DNA of 64,000 bases from Rathayibacter_A sp036510655. Its GTDB lineage: Bacteria; Actinomycetota; Actinomycetes; Actinomycetales; Microbacteriaceae. Numbering within the stretch: position 1 is the first letter of the stretch; each line of letters starts with the position of its first letter. Where the stretch lies: positions 9,693 through 73,692 of the forward strand of contig DATCDQ010000009.1 in NCBI GenBank assembly GCA_036510655.1, in the 5' to 3' direction. The notes below the pieces were generated by a model. It saw only the letters and a program-made list of their open reading frames with translations, was not told the DNA's origin and did no database searches. This document shows, piece by piece, positions 51,668-60,588 of the stretch. The position numbers and the translations under genes are program-made.

Positions 51668-51814
51668 CGCAGCGAGCTGCGTTCGGTTAGGTCCCGCTTA
51701 CACGAACCGGTCTCACTCGCACGACGGGCTTTGGCCTTGCGGCTTATGGCCGCCCATCGGGCTGAGGCTGCTCCCACATCCACTCTGGCGGGAGTGTGGC
51801 TCATCTTGTAGCCC

Positions 51815-52810
51815 TCAATCGGGTGGGGCGGCGTGCTGACCTGCGGACTCGCTCCCCGCCCTGGTCCGAGCTGTATCAAGCGCAATGGCAACAGCATCCA
51901 AGTCGTCATCGAACAGGTCGGCGTACGTGTCGAGCGTCATGGCGGCTGACGAATGGCCAAGCATGCGCTGCACAGCTTTGACGTTGGCGCCGGCGCTGAT
52001 CGCGAGGCTCGCTGCAGTGTGTCGAAGATCATGGATGGTGACACGTGGAAAGTTCCTGTCGGTGGCCTACGACCGCGCGACCGCTGAGACATACCAGCCC
52101 CGACGTCGGTCTGGCTGGTGCAGGTAGCTGTTTCCATCGCCAAAGACCAATTGGGAAGGGGTCTTGTTCTCGGTCATACTCGCTAGGAGCGGTGCAAGAA
52201 ACGGCGGAAACGGGACACTACGAGCTTCGCCGGTCTTCGGTGTCCCGACGTGGATCGTTCCCGAGACTTCTACTGCGTTCTCATGGATGTCGACACGTCG
52301 ACGATCCAGATCAACGTCGCGAACGTGCAAGGCAGTTGCTTCGCCCCATCGCAGCCCGGTGTAGGCGAGGAACAAGACCATGGTCCGGTGCTTCTTCGCA
52401 TTGTCGGCGAGGAGCTCGACTTGCGCGTGGCTCAGGTATTTGTGCTTCCCCTTGAGCTTCCGATGGAGATTGACGCCGCGAGCTGGATTCGAGGGTATCC
52501 GGCGATCCATAACGGCAGTGTCCAGAATGCCCGCGAGGACACCTTAGGCGCGGAGGACGGTTGTCGCCGAACGCGGCTTGCCGTCGCCCTTGGTGAAGGC
52601 CGTGACCCAGTTCTGCACCTCCGAATGACGGATCTCGCCAACTCGCCGGCTTCCCCGTTTCGGCTCAACGTGCAGCCGCCAGGCGATCTCGACAGGCCGG
52701 AGTGACGATGGCTTCAGATGGTGCTGGTTGGCCAACCATTCGGCACCAAGGGTGCTGATCGTTGATCGTGACGCTCGAGCGTCGACGAACTCGCCTCGGG
52801 CCTTCGCGAC
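51815..52810 (-). pseudogene. int: tyrosine recombinase (integrase), inactivated
   Basis: One continuous frame carries the integrase but is broken by TAA at 52544-52546 and TAG at 52067-52069. The SAM-like core-binding domain (LKPSSLRPVE, VQNWVTAF) lies before the first stop. TGLRWGEATAL supplies the first catalytic Arg. After the second stop come IHDLRHTAASLAISAG (HxxR), RMLGHSS and the nucleophile TLDTYADLF. The first about 40 residues are missing at about 52810, where an oppositely oriented truncated gene begins. The element cannot move by its own enzyme. Confidence 0.85.
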
Positions 52811-53928
52811 TCTTGCGGAGCATCTGGCCGACCCGGATCTCTTCTGGGTTGCAGCAGAGTATTTGAAGCTGGCGGCCTCATTGGCTCCCGAACGAGATGA
52901 CGAAGACGACCCGCTGCCGGGTTGGTACATCCGGGACCGCGCCTACTGGCGAGCGCGAACAGATCCCCGGCGGACGATGGGCGATCTCGTCAGCCTGAGG
53001 GACGTGCTACGCCACTCGACCTATCACGAGCAAGCGCGCGGCGACCTTGGAGACTGGATCACCAAGATGCGTGAGTTCCTCACCGTAGACGGCGCGACCG
53101 AAGCGCAGATGCGAGCCCGATACGAGGTCGCAGTTGCCACCCTCCGCGGCACAGGCACGTTTCACGCCGCCGACCCTCTCATCCGCGAGTTCTTCCAGGC
53201 CATTACCGACACCGAGGATGATCTGCCACTCCTCGAGGACGCCGCCGTTCTACTCCAGTACGGCTACGGGGCCCGCCTCCGCGGCAACACAGACGTTTCA
53301 ATGACTGAACTCGACAACTACTACGACGCGCTCCGAGCCCAAATTCATACAGCGCTAGCCGACGGCCCGTATCCAAACGCAAAGGCACTGCTACTCGCGG
53401 TCGATGCGCGCCTCGCGTTCTTCCAGGCGTATCCGAACGATCTCCCTGAACGCATCGAGGGGCTGCGCGATCCTCGCGACACCCTCCGCCTGGTCCTTGA
53501 CGCCTACGCCGCTGACGAGTCTGCGCCAGCACATAAAACTCCGTTTCCACTCCGAGATATTGACGGAGGCACGGCCTCGCTTGGCGCGCTACTCGACGTA
53601 TTGCCTTCCGCACCTCTGTTCCCGATCGAGCACACCGCAGAACTGTTCGACATGCTCACGCTCTCTCTGGCCAACCATCCTGAGTACGTACGTCTTCGCG
53701 ACGGCCTCGACGAAGCAGTCGCCCGAGCCGGCGGTGACGCGAGCAAGGCAGAGCGTGCACATGCACGGGCGATCACGTTCGTCGGCGCCGGACAATTGCT
53801 CCGAGCCCTTGCCGAAGTGCACGATCCGTCGCTTCGTGCCACAGGCTGTCGCGGTAGCGGCGATCAACGACTTCAAGGCTGGCAACTGGAGTTCAGCGTC
53901 GCGGCTGCTGCGCGCCTCGATTGGCTAG
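52811..53928 (+). pseudogene. large unidentified gene, 5' truncated and frameshifted
   Basis: The open frame extends from 52728, but protein-like sequence begins at about 52811 (LAEHLADPDLFWVAAEYLKL), directly at the integrase break; what lies before is antisense integrase. About 340 residues of a mostly helical, acidic protein follow, with no family recognised. Near 53841 the frame changes: the continuing frame to 54020 is poor, while the +1 frame reads QAVAVAAINDFKAGNW and ends at 53928. A single inserted base explains this. Likely inactive cargo. Confidence 0.6.
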
Positions 53929-54207
53929 GTTCTGAATTGTCGTGGCCGCGATTGGTGCAAGATTCGGGTTCGGTACGAAACGGAATGTGTGTCCTCTTGT
54001 GCCACCACGAAGGTGCGTGATGGTACCGACTCTGGCCGTTTGCTCATACCGGTTGTCACCAATCTCTGGCATGCACAATGCAGGCAGATGCTGAAGCGCC
54101 AAAGAATAGTCCGCCCCAAGGCTCGCCTTGACGTAGTCCTCCGTGTGTTCGAACAGCCGGCCAGCCGGAATGACTTCATCGTTGACGCCTACCAGCAAGC
54201 TGTACAT
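53893..54207 (-). CDS. unidentified short ORF, possibly truncated
   Basis: This 104-residue frame starts at the ATG at 54207 behind GAGGGTG. It reads MYSLLVGVNDEVIPAGRLFE and continues with LPALCMPEIGDNRYEQTARVG and THLRGGTRGHTFRFVPNP. The composition is that of a real globular N-terminus, but the end (NRGAQQPRR) overlaps the tail of the opposing gene by 36 bp and looks non-native. It is probably the first part of a longer protein. No family was recognised. Its DNA is unlikely to be random, given the ribosome site and codon use. Confidence 0.5.
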   Translation of the reverse strand: MYSLLVGVNDEVIPAGRLFEHTEDYVKASLGADYSLALQHLPALCMPEIGDNRYEQTARVGTITHLRGGTRGHTFRFVPNPNLAPIAATTIQNLANRGAQQPRR

Positions 54208-54555
54208 TGACACCCTCTTCGCCCATTGAATTCCGCCAGTCAAGGCTAGCGGCCCCAGGAGAAACTGATCCGATCGCCCCGTGCAGCTATCACTAAATAG
54301 GTTGCGCCGCCCACCGATCGGCGTCGTCGAACGAAGTCGTTCGAGGAAAACTTGCGCGAACTGGACGCGCAAGGCTCGTCGCATTCTGTCGCACCCACCA
54401 CCGGCATCGCCGCAGCGCTTGACGGCTGAGGCAGCTCGCGGCGCTGGCCGCGTGCGCGCCATTCGTGGCGTTCAATCGGCCGTTTCTGGCAGGGACGGAG
54501 ACGTATCCCGATTTGGCGCTGGGTCACACGTAATCCTTCGCGATAGCCTGCTCGC
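54208..54555. other. intergenic region in tRNA-Ser element
   Basis: Frames exist on both strands but are arginine-rich and lack ribosome sites or family features. I see no gene, repeat or terminator that I can support. Confidence 0.4.
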
Positions 54556-54669
54556 ATGAATGGGCGGTGGGATCAGAGCGACCTCAACGTCTACGGTGCC
54601 GAGGTCGACGAGGAGATGGACACCATCATGAAGGCGTTGGACGAGGCCGCTGCAGAGCAGCCTTCGTGA
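54556..54669 (+). CDS. 37-residue ORF coupled to PIN-like gene
   Basis: The frame reads MNGRWDQSDLNVYGAEVDEE and ends with an acidic helix (MKALDEAAAEQPS). Its TGA overlaps the GTG start of the next gene by four bases. It has no strong ribosome site. Acidic composition and coupling to a nuclease-like gene suggest an antitoxin or its C-terminal remnant. Confidence 0.5.
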   Translation: MNGRWDQSDLNVYGAEVDEEMDTIMKALDEAAAEQPS

Positions 54670-55668
54670 GGCGAGAGTACCTAACGATCCCTACCGGAGG
54701 GCTGGCCGGAGTCGGTACGGTGATGCTCGACTGGAACATCAGCGCGCGGATCGCGAACATCCACCGCCGACAGCAACGGTTCGAGCCGTTGAATCTTGCT
54801 TCGGTAGAAGTCGAACGACTGCGCAGCTTGGTCGCTGCGATCCCGGAGGGCGGGGAGATCCTTGGCGCATTTGGCGCTGCCGAACCGGAGACACGTCGAA
54901 CGCTACGAGTCGCCGACGTAGAGCGCTACAACCAGCGCACAGACATAGCTTCCGTGTACCTGTCTCAGGTCCCGGAATACTTGCTGCATCTGTTGAGCGG
55001 TGGGGAAAGCGGCGGCCTGATACTCGAATCTGCTCCGGACGAGGTGCCGTTCGCTTCCGATGCGTTACGGGCTTGGTTCATGGTCTCGTATGCCGCCCTG
55101 CTTAAAGCGGTGACGCTTCATCGGGAGCAGGCGAACTCACGGTCCGACCGAGTCGATCGGTACCGCTTCTGGCTCGAGCGCGAACTGAAGGTTCTCGCCG
55201 GACGTGAGGCTTGGATCGGCTTCAAGCTGCTCGGAGTGAAGGGTGACCAGGTGGGCAAGGCGGAACGCCTGCTCAAGATCGGCGGCAAGAGCGACCCCAG
55301 GGATGCGGTCTGGGGAGCAACGTGGGACCTGATGTACACCCGGATTCCGAGCATGATGGCTGCGCCACCGTTCATCGGCAACTGGCGTCTGCCAATTGCG
55401 TTTGTGACCGACGATACGGCGCTCGTCGATGCGCTTGGCGGAAGCAGAGATCCGTTTGTGACCAACAACGCACACGGAGTGGTGATAGCCGGCGAATCCC
55501 ATGGACCTGACGCTTCTCCACGACGACGTGCAGCCGATTGTCCAGTCGTACATGCACCGCGAGAAGGTCAGGGTGCTGACCAAGAGTCATGGGCTTACCG
55601 AGAGTGCGATGAGGCGCGCGGAGCGCCTAGCGGGTTCACTCGAACTACGGCTCGTAGCAGGGAAATGA
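54666..55668 (+). pseudogene. PIN-like domain gene with a frameshift near its end
   Basis: From the GTG at 54666 the protein reads MRREYLTIPTGGLAGVGTVM, then LDWN, a helical middle, DAVWGATWDLMYTRIP and AFVTDDTALVDALGG. The spaced aspartates and TDD motif fit a PIN-like nuclease. After GVVIAGE (about 55495) the frame becomes Arg/Pro-rich to 55739. Shifting by one base in CCC at 55498-55500 gives MDLTLLHDDVQPIVQSYMHR and a natural end at 55668. One inserted base is the simplest reading. Sequencing error or true decay cannot be told apart here. Confidence 0.6.
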
Positions 55669-55711
55669 CGGGCACGTGGCTTCGGCGCTCGCCCGCGGGA
55701 ACTTTCGCGCT

Positions 55712-55730
55712 TGACTACATTTTGACTACA
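55712..55730. promoter_or_regulatory. arm-type repeat pair, right end
   Basis: TGACTACATTTTGACTACA is identical to 50491-50509 and in the same orientation. It lies 104 bp inside the right core. It is probably an integrase arm site. Confidence 0.7.
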
Positions 55731-55834
55731 ACTGAATGAGTCTCTATGAGGTTCTATGAGATGACAGAAGGCTAACTTCGTTGATATTCCGCGGAAGTTG
55801 AACGAGAAGGCAAGGGTCATAAGGCCCCGAACTA

Positions 55835-55873
55835 GGGTTCAAATCCCACCGGTACCGCCAATTGAACGCGCCG
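55835..55873. repeat. attR: 39-bp core
   Basis: Identical to 50396-50434. It contains only the 3' end of tRNA-Ser and so is the displaced copy. The SDR gene ends two bases to the right, at 55875, marking the return to chromosomal DNA. Confidence 0.92.
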
Positions 55874-55874
55874 G

Positions 55875-56813
55875 TCAGACGAGTCGGTGACCGCCGGCGC
55901 GCGCTGGTTCTTCGGCAGCGCTGTTCACGAGCTGTTTTCCGATGTAGTACGGCTGGAGGTTGCGGCGCAGGATGGTGTCGAGCAGGCGATCGGGCACCAT
56001 CCGGGAGACCTTGGTCAGGATTGCAGCGTCGCGACCGACGGCGTAGCGGGTGCGGGGATTCTTCGCCATGATCGCGTTGGCTATGATTCCCGCAGCAGCA
56101 CTGGCCGGTAGCCCCGTCTTGCCAAACGACTCGGCCTGCGCAACGATCGCGCCGATGAGGTCGTCGTAGCGCATATGCTGCTCATCATTCATTTCAGCTG
56201 CGAGGCGGTTTGCCGTTGCTACACCGCTCTTGCCAATCTCGGTCACGACCGCTCCCGGTTCAACGATGATGACCTTGACTCCGAAGGGGGCGACTTCGCG
56301 ACGGAGGGAGTCGCTGACAGCTTCCATTGCGAACTTTGCGCCCGCATAGGCGCCATACGTGGGCATGGCAACCTTCCCGCCGACCGAGCTGATGTTCACC
56401 ACTCGTCCAGAACTGTCAATCAGCGCGGGGAGCAGTGCTTGTGTGACCGCGATGTGGCCGAAGAGGTTGACTTCGAACTGCCGACGCCACTGTTCGATGG
56501 GCAGTGCTTCGAGGGGGGCGTTGATCGCGATCCCGGCATTGTTGATGATCGCGCGTAGCTTCCGGCCCCGCTGGTCGCCGGCGACACGGGCGGCAATTGC
56601 GTCGACGTGCTCCTGGATGGTGATGTCGAGGATGTGTGGCTCGATGCGAGCGGTGCGAATTGTGTCGGCGTCGCTTTCACGGCGCACGCCCGCCAGAACG
56701 TGATAGCCGCGACGGGCGAGTTCCTGGGCCGTGGCGGCGCCCATTCCGGTCGATGCTCCGGTGACCAGGACGAGCTCGTTGTTGGGAGGCAGTATTTCAG
56801 TAGACGTTGTCAT
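55875..56813 (-). CDS. short-chain dehydrogenase/reductase
   Basis: This 312-residue enzyme has the classical SDR pattern: VLVTGASTGMGAATAQELARRG (cofactor loop), INNAGIAINAP (NNAG), ISSVGGKVAMPTYGAYAGAKFAMEAVSD (catalytic Ser, Tyr and Lys in YAGAK). The C-terminal extension resembles ketoreductases acting on lipids or steroids. It is divergent from a TetR gene 50 bp away. Its start coincides with the predicted transcription start, so the mRNA may be leaderless. Confidence 0.92.
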   Translation of the reverse strand: MTTSTEILPPNNELVLVTGASTGMGAATAQELARRGYHVLAGVRRESDADTIRTARIEPHILDITIQEHVDAIAARVAGDQRGRKLRAIINNAGIAINAPLEALPIEQWRRQFEVNLFGHIAVTQALLPALIDSSGRVVNISSVGGKVAMPTYGAYAGAKFAMEAVSDSLRREVAPFGVKVIIVEPGAVVTEIGKSGVATANRLAAEMNDEQHMRYDDLIGAIVAQAESFGKTGLPASAAAGIIANAIMAKNPRTRYAVGRDAAILTKVSRMVPDRLLDTILRRNLQPYYIGKQLVNSAAEEPARAGGHRLV

Positions 56814-56819
56814 CTGGGC

Positions 56820-56847
56820 AGTGTACCAAATCAGATGACGATGTCAA
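56820..56847 (-). promoter_or_regulatory. promoter of SDR gene, leaderless type
   Basis: On the minus strand TTGACA (56847-56842) and TACACT (56825-56820) are 16 bp apart. The ATG at 56813 lies six bases past the -10, the normal distance to the start point. TCATCTG/CAGATGA (56810-56816, 56832-56838) is an inverted repeat over this promoter, a candidate TetR operator. Confidence 0.65.
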
Positions 56848-56862
56848 CTGTATGATGTGGTG

Positions 56863-57435
56863 ATGACAACGCGAGCGGAAACAGCTGCAGCTACCCGAGT
56901 CGCCCTGATCGACGCCGCGCGAGTATTGCTGGACCTCGGTGGCCCAGACGCGGTGACACTGCGTGAGGTGGGCGCTCGGGCGGGGGTGTCGCGCTCAGCG
57001 CCGTATCGGCACTTCCGCGACAAAGAGAGCCTTCTAACACTGCTCGCGACCGAGAGTTGGGACGCCGTCGGCGACAGCGTGCAAAATTTGGCTGCTGACC
57101 CGACGCTTGCGCCGGCCGATGCTCTGCGCGGTGCGCTGCTCGCGCTCGTGTCGGTCGGGCGCAGTCATCCTCATCTCTATCGGCTCATGTTCACGACACC
57201 GTCAGGCGACCCCACCGCGGTGGTCCGCGCCGCCGGCCGCACACAGGACCTGTTCCTCTCCATCGTGGCGCGCGTGGTCGGGAAGAAAGCTTCACTGCGT
57301 TACGGCGCACTTCTGCTCACTAGCGCGCACGGGATCATAGGTTTGGAGTTGAGCGGACACCTCGTGTGGGACAAGTGGCACGCGACGGCGGAAGAGCTGA
57401 TCGACGAGTTGATAGCGCTGCTCCCGACTGCCTGA
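56863..57435 (+). CDS. TetR-family transcriptional regulator
   Basis: This 190-residue protein has its HTH at about residues 10-55 (ALIDAARVLLDLGGPDAVTLREVGARAGVSRSAPYRHFRDKESLL) and a TetR_C-type helical ligand domain. I chose the ATG at 56863 because TATGAT (56851-56856) stands six bases upstream as a -10, giving a leaderless message; two in-frame GTG codons precede it. It probably represses itself and the divergent SDR. Confidence 0.9.
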   Translation: MTTRAETAAATRVALIDAARVLLDLGGPDAVTLREVGARAGVSRSAPYRHFRDKESLLTLLATESWDAVGDSVQNLAADPTLAPADALRGALLALVSVGRSHPHLYRLMFTTPSGDPTAVVRAAGRTQDLFLSIVARVVGKKASLRYGALLLTSAHGIIGLELSGHLVWDKWHATAEELIDELIALLPTA

Positions 57436-57456
57436 TTCGCTTGTCCAGCCCGGTGG

Positions 57457-57506
57457 TCTCGATATGCCTACGCGCTGCGCTCGCGGGCTAGTCGACCAAC
57501 GGGCGG
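57457..57506. repeat. dispersed intergenic repeat
   Basis: GGTCTCGATATGCCTACGCG, continuing with GCTGCGCTCGCGGGCTA and TCGACCAACGGG, is one form of a repeat common between genes in Microbacteriaceae and their relatives. The region near 49980 carries parts of the same family. Confidence 0.55.
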
Positions 57507-57551
57507 GATACCGACACCTTGAAAGGCCGCAGCATAGCTAGGATCGGTGTC

Positions 57552-58124
57552 GTGGCAAAGCAATCGGAGCGTGAAGGGCAGATCAAGGCGACTCCGTCCG
57601 GCTGGCTGGTGCTGGTCTACCGAATTCCATCCGAACCGACTCGACTTCGTGCCACCGCGTGGCGCAGGCTCAAGGCGCTGGGCGCCATATATTTGCAGAA
57701 CTCTGTGGCTGCGTTGCCGAAGAGCTCGGCAGCGGAACGCTCACTGCGCAAGCTGCAACACGAGATTGTCGGAATGGCCGGCACGGCCGTGCTCATGGAA
57801 TCATCCGTGCTCGTCGGCGAGTCCAATGTTCTGGCGACTTTCCAGGCGGCACGAACCGACGAGTACGAAGAAATCGTCGACCGTTGCGAGGGGTTTCTCG
57901 TTGAGCTCGAGAAAGAGTACGTCAAGTCGCACTTCAGCTACGCGGAGCTTGAAGAGAACGAGGTCGATTACACCAAACTGCTGAACTGGTTCGAGAAAGT
58001 TCGCGCCCGCGACGAATTCGATGCGCCAGGACGGGCCGAGGCTGAGGCATCCCTGCAGAAATGCGAACAGGCGCTCGAGGACTACGCGGCGAGGGTCTAC
58101 GCGGAAGAGCCGGAAGGCCACTGA
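57552..58124 (+). CDS. ChrB N-terminal-domain-like protein
   Basis: This 190-residue protein probably starts at the GTG at 57552 (VAKQSEREGQIKATPSGWLV); TAGGAT at 57538-57543 would make a -10 for a leaderless start. WLVLVYRIPSEPTRLRATAWRRLKALGAIYLQNSVAALP is the signature of the chromate-resistance ChrB N-terminal domain. The remainder is helical and acidic. ChrB proteins sense or process chromate, but stand-alone copies are often found beside COG4280 membrane proteins, as here (convergent, stops 20 bp apart). Confidence 0.8.
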   Translation: MAKQSEREGQIKATPSGWLVLVYRIPSEPTRLRATAWRRLKALGAIYLQNSVAALPKSSAAERSLRKLQHEIVGMAGTAVLMESSVLVGESNVLATFQAARTDEYEEIVDRCEGFLVELEKEYVKSHFSYAELEENEVDYTKLLNWFEKVRARDEFDAPGRAEAEASLQKCEQALEDYAARVYAEEPEGH

Positions 58125-58143
58125 GCCTTGACGTTTGGTCGTT

Positions 58144-59298
58144 CTATCTGAGCGCGCGCCAGATTCCGTAGGGGAGCAACACCGCAATTGCGATCGGTGC
58201 GACGATCCAACTGAGCGTGGCGCCGCCCAGCGCGAAGATCAGCACTAACGCGACCACAACCCCTGCTGCGATTTGCCAGTCATCGCCGATGACGAAGTCG
58301 TACCAGAAGAGCCCGAACGACGCGAGACCGTGCGAGAACGAACGCTTGCGGATGGGCACCGTTGCGGGCGTCGCTTCGGTCACCCGGCCGCCGTCGGGCA
58401 GTGCAAACTCGCCTTCAGAACCGGATGTCGCCCCCAGCGGCACCGCGGCCGTTGCGGTGTCCTGCCCCGGTGCGCTCGCAGCCACCGTGGTCACGAGTGC
58501 GGGGCTTTCCGGGTTGACGGTCGCACCGCCGCTCGGCGCAGCCGGCGAGGAACTCGTGCCCCTTTCCACCGCGATCCGGCGTGCCCGCATGAGCAAGGTG
58601 AGCAGCAGTGCGAAGACCGCGATGGCAGGCACGAGGACGAGCAGCGAGGCATCCGAGTCGGGCCAGATCGCGCCCGCTCCTTCAGCGCCCCAGAACGACC
58701 CGAACGCGGTGAGCATGATTCCGACGGCGAATTTGAGCGTGTTCTCCGGAACGCGGGAGAGCGGGCCGCGCACGGCGACTCCGAGCAGCACGACGATCAC
58801 GACCGCAATCGTCGCGGCGATCGCTGCGAGCGGAAGGTTGTGCTGATTGGTGCCGAAAGTCAGCACGATGAACACGACCTCGAGCCCTTCGAGCACGACC
58901 CCTTTATACGACAGCGTGAATGCGTACCAGTCGCTCACCCCGAACTTCGACCCGCTCTCTGCACTGCGCGCCGTCGCGAGCTGCTTCTGGTAGATGGCGG
59001 CCTCGTCATGCAGCGGCTTGTAGCCGCTTGCACGCAATATCGCCTTGCGCATCCACTGCAAGCCGAAGACCAGCAGCAGCCCCCCGATGACGAGCCGAAG
59101 CACCCCGAGTGGCAGCAGCGAGATGGCCGGACCGGCAATCGCGACGGCGACTGCCAGAGTCAAAATGCCCGCGGCAACGCCGACGGCGGCCGACCGCCAG
59201 TTGCGGGTGGCGCCGGCGGCCAGAACGATCGTCGTCGCCTCAACGGCCTCGACGATGCAAGCCAAGAAGACGGCGATGAACAGTGCGGCGTCATTCAT
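58144..59298 (-). CDS. COG4280-type membrane protein, FTR1-like ExxE motifs
   Basis: This 384-residue protein has about nine membrane segments split by a cytoplasmic linker (about residues 245-325) rich in Ala, Pro and Ser. IVEAVEATTIVLA (Glu17, Glu20) in helix 1 and VLEGLEVVFIVLT (Glu137, Glu140) in the middle are arranged like the paired REGLE motifs of FTR1 iron permeases. I infer a metal permease or exporter. A CTAACAGCTGTTAG operator lies upstream at 59347, nearly the same as that of the ABC operon at 63606. Confidence 0.8.
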   Translation of the reverse strand: MNDAALFIAVFLACIVEAVEATTIVLAAGATRNWRSAAVGVAAGILTLAVAVAIAGPAISLLPLGVLRLVIGGLLLVFGLQWMRKAILRASGYKPLHDEAAIYQKQLATARSAESGSKFGVSDWYAFTLSYKGVVLEGLEVVFIVLTFGTNQHNLPLAAIAATIAVVIVVLLGVAVRGPLSRVPENTLKFAVGIMLTAFGSFWGAEGAGAIWPDSDASLLVLVPAIAVFALLLTLLMRARRIAVERGTSSSPAAPSGGATVNPESPALVTTVAASAPGQDTATAAVPLGATSGSEGEFALPDGGRVTEATPATVPIRKRSFSHGLASFGLFWYDFVIGDDWQIAAGVVVALVLIFALGGATLSWIVAPIAIAVLLPYGIWRALR

Positions 59299-59335
59299 GT
59301 GATCGATCTCCCGTAGGTAGTACGTGTGTATGTTC

Positions 59336-59360
59336 GGTCAAGATTCTAACAGCTGTTAGC
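59336..59360 (-). promoter_or_regulatory. CTAAC-N4-GTTAG operator and -35 of COG4280 gene
   Basis: CTAACAGCTGTTAG (59347-59360) is a perfect 14-bp palindrome. Five bases downstream on the minus strand is TTGACC (59341-59336), a good -35. It shares both half sites with 63606-63619. Confidence 0.75.
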
Positions 59361-59361
59361 T

Positions 59362-60588
59362 TCACTGGGCCGATTGTGTTGATTTCATCGGTTCTGCCAC
59401 AGGAAACGCCATGCATCCTGCTGGGGCGATGCTGATCAGGCAGCGGCTGCCCCGTGCTCGCGCTCGGATGTCGAAGACCGAGGTGAGTTGCCCATAGCCG
59501 CAATCGACGACATGGTCATACCCGCGCCCCCTGTAGGCGACGTCGACGATCGTGCCGACGATGGGTTCGGATGCGGCCGTCGGTTGGCCGGTCGCGTCCG
59601 GCCGCGCGTCCGGCCGAGCGCCCCGCCGTTCGTCTCGGAGCTCCACGAGCTGTGTCGCCGTCGGCCTGATCAGCACGTCGACCGCGGTACCCGCGGCGAT
59701 CGGCGCACCGCAGGTGGCGAAGATGATGCGGTCGCCGATGCGCACGTGCACGTATCCGACGGAGTTGCCTTGCGCGATGCCGGAGAACGTTCCGGCGAGC
59801 CCGGTGAACCGGGCGACGAACGGCGTGGCTGGCTGTCGAAAAATCTCCTCCGGCGTGCCGCGCTGCTCGAGCACTCCGTTGTGGAGCACGCCGATCTCGT
59901 CGGCCAGAGCGAACGCCTCGCTTTGGTCGTGCGTGATGTAGAGGGCTGTAGCACCGGATGCGCGCGTCAGCGTCGAGATCTCAACACGCAGACGCTCCCG
60001 CAGGTCGGCGTCGAGATTCGAGAGTGGTTCGTCGAATAACAGCAACGCCGGTCGGCCGACGATCGCCCGAGCGAGAGCGACACGCTGCTGCTGGCCGCCG
60101 GAGAGTTCATTCGGATAGCTGGCGGACTTGGCGACCAAGCCGACGCGGTCAAGGGTTTCCAGCACACGACTGCGGGCGACGCTCGCATCGATGTGCCGGC
60201 GTCGTAGCGCATATGCGACGTTCTGCTGCACGGTCAGATGAGGCCACAGCGCATAGTCCTGGAACACCATCGCGAGATCCCGACGCTCGGCTGGCACCTG
60301 TCGGTGATCGGTGCTGATCTCTCGGTCGCCGAACGCGACAGTTCCGGAATCAAAGCGCTCGATGCCGGCAAGTCCGCGAAGCAGCGTGGTCTTGCCCGAG
60401 CCGGACGGGCCGAGCAGCACCATGAATTTTCCGGGTTCGATGTCGATGTCGACGCCTCGCAGTACTTCGACTGATCCGTAGCGTTTGTGCACGTTTCTTA
60501 CGACTACCTTGTGACCGCGGTGCGCATCCGCCCTGGTTTCGAGGTCGCCGTTGGCGTCTTCTGTGGTGCTCGTTCGCGTGCGTGTCAT
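59362..60588 (-). CDS. iron-type ABC importer ATPase (FbpC-like)
   Basis: This 408-residue protein starts at the ATG at 60588, overlapping the permease stop (ATGA). Walker A GPSGSGKTTLL, Q-loop MVFQDYALWPHLTV, signature LSGGQQQRVALARAI, Walker B LLLFDEPLSNLDADLRERLR and H-loop ITHDQSEAFALADE are complete. A TOBE-like C-terminal domain (IRPTATQLVEL) follows. Similarity is to the Fe(III)/spermidine group. It energises uptake with the fused permease and binding protein upstream. Confidence 0.92.
   Translation of the reverse strand: MTRTRTSTTEDANGDLETRADAHRGHKVVVRNVHKRYGSVEVLRGVDIDIEPGKFMVLLGPSGSGKTTLLRGLAGIERFDSGTVAFGDREISTDHRQVPAERRDLAMVFQDYALWPHLTVQQNVAYALRRRHIDASVARSRVLETLDRVGLVAKSASYPNELSGGQQQRVALARAIVGRPALLLFDEPLSNLDADLRERLRVEISTLTRASGATALYITHDQSEAFALADEIGVLHNGVLEQRGTPEEIFRQPATPFVARFTGLAGTFSGIAQGNSVGYVHVRIGDRIIFATCGAPIAAGTAVDVLIRPTATQLVELRDERRGARPDARPDATGQPTAASEPIVGTIVDVAYRGRGYDHVVDCGYGQLTSVFDIRARARGSRCLISIAPAGCMAFPVAEPMKSTQSAQ

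Noticed and set aside
55669..55739. Unshifted C-terminus of the PIN-like frame as the real end
   Set aside because: Arg/Pro-rich composition and running into the arm-type repeat (DYILTTTE) speak against it; the shifted frame reads as normal protein.
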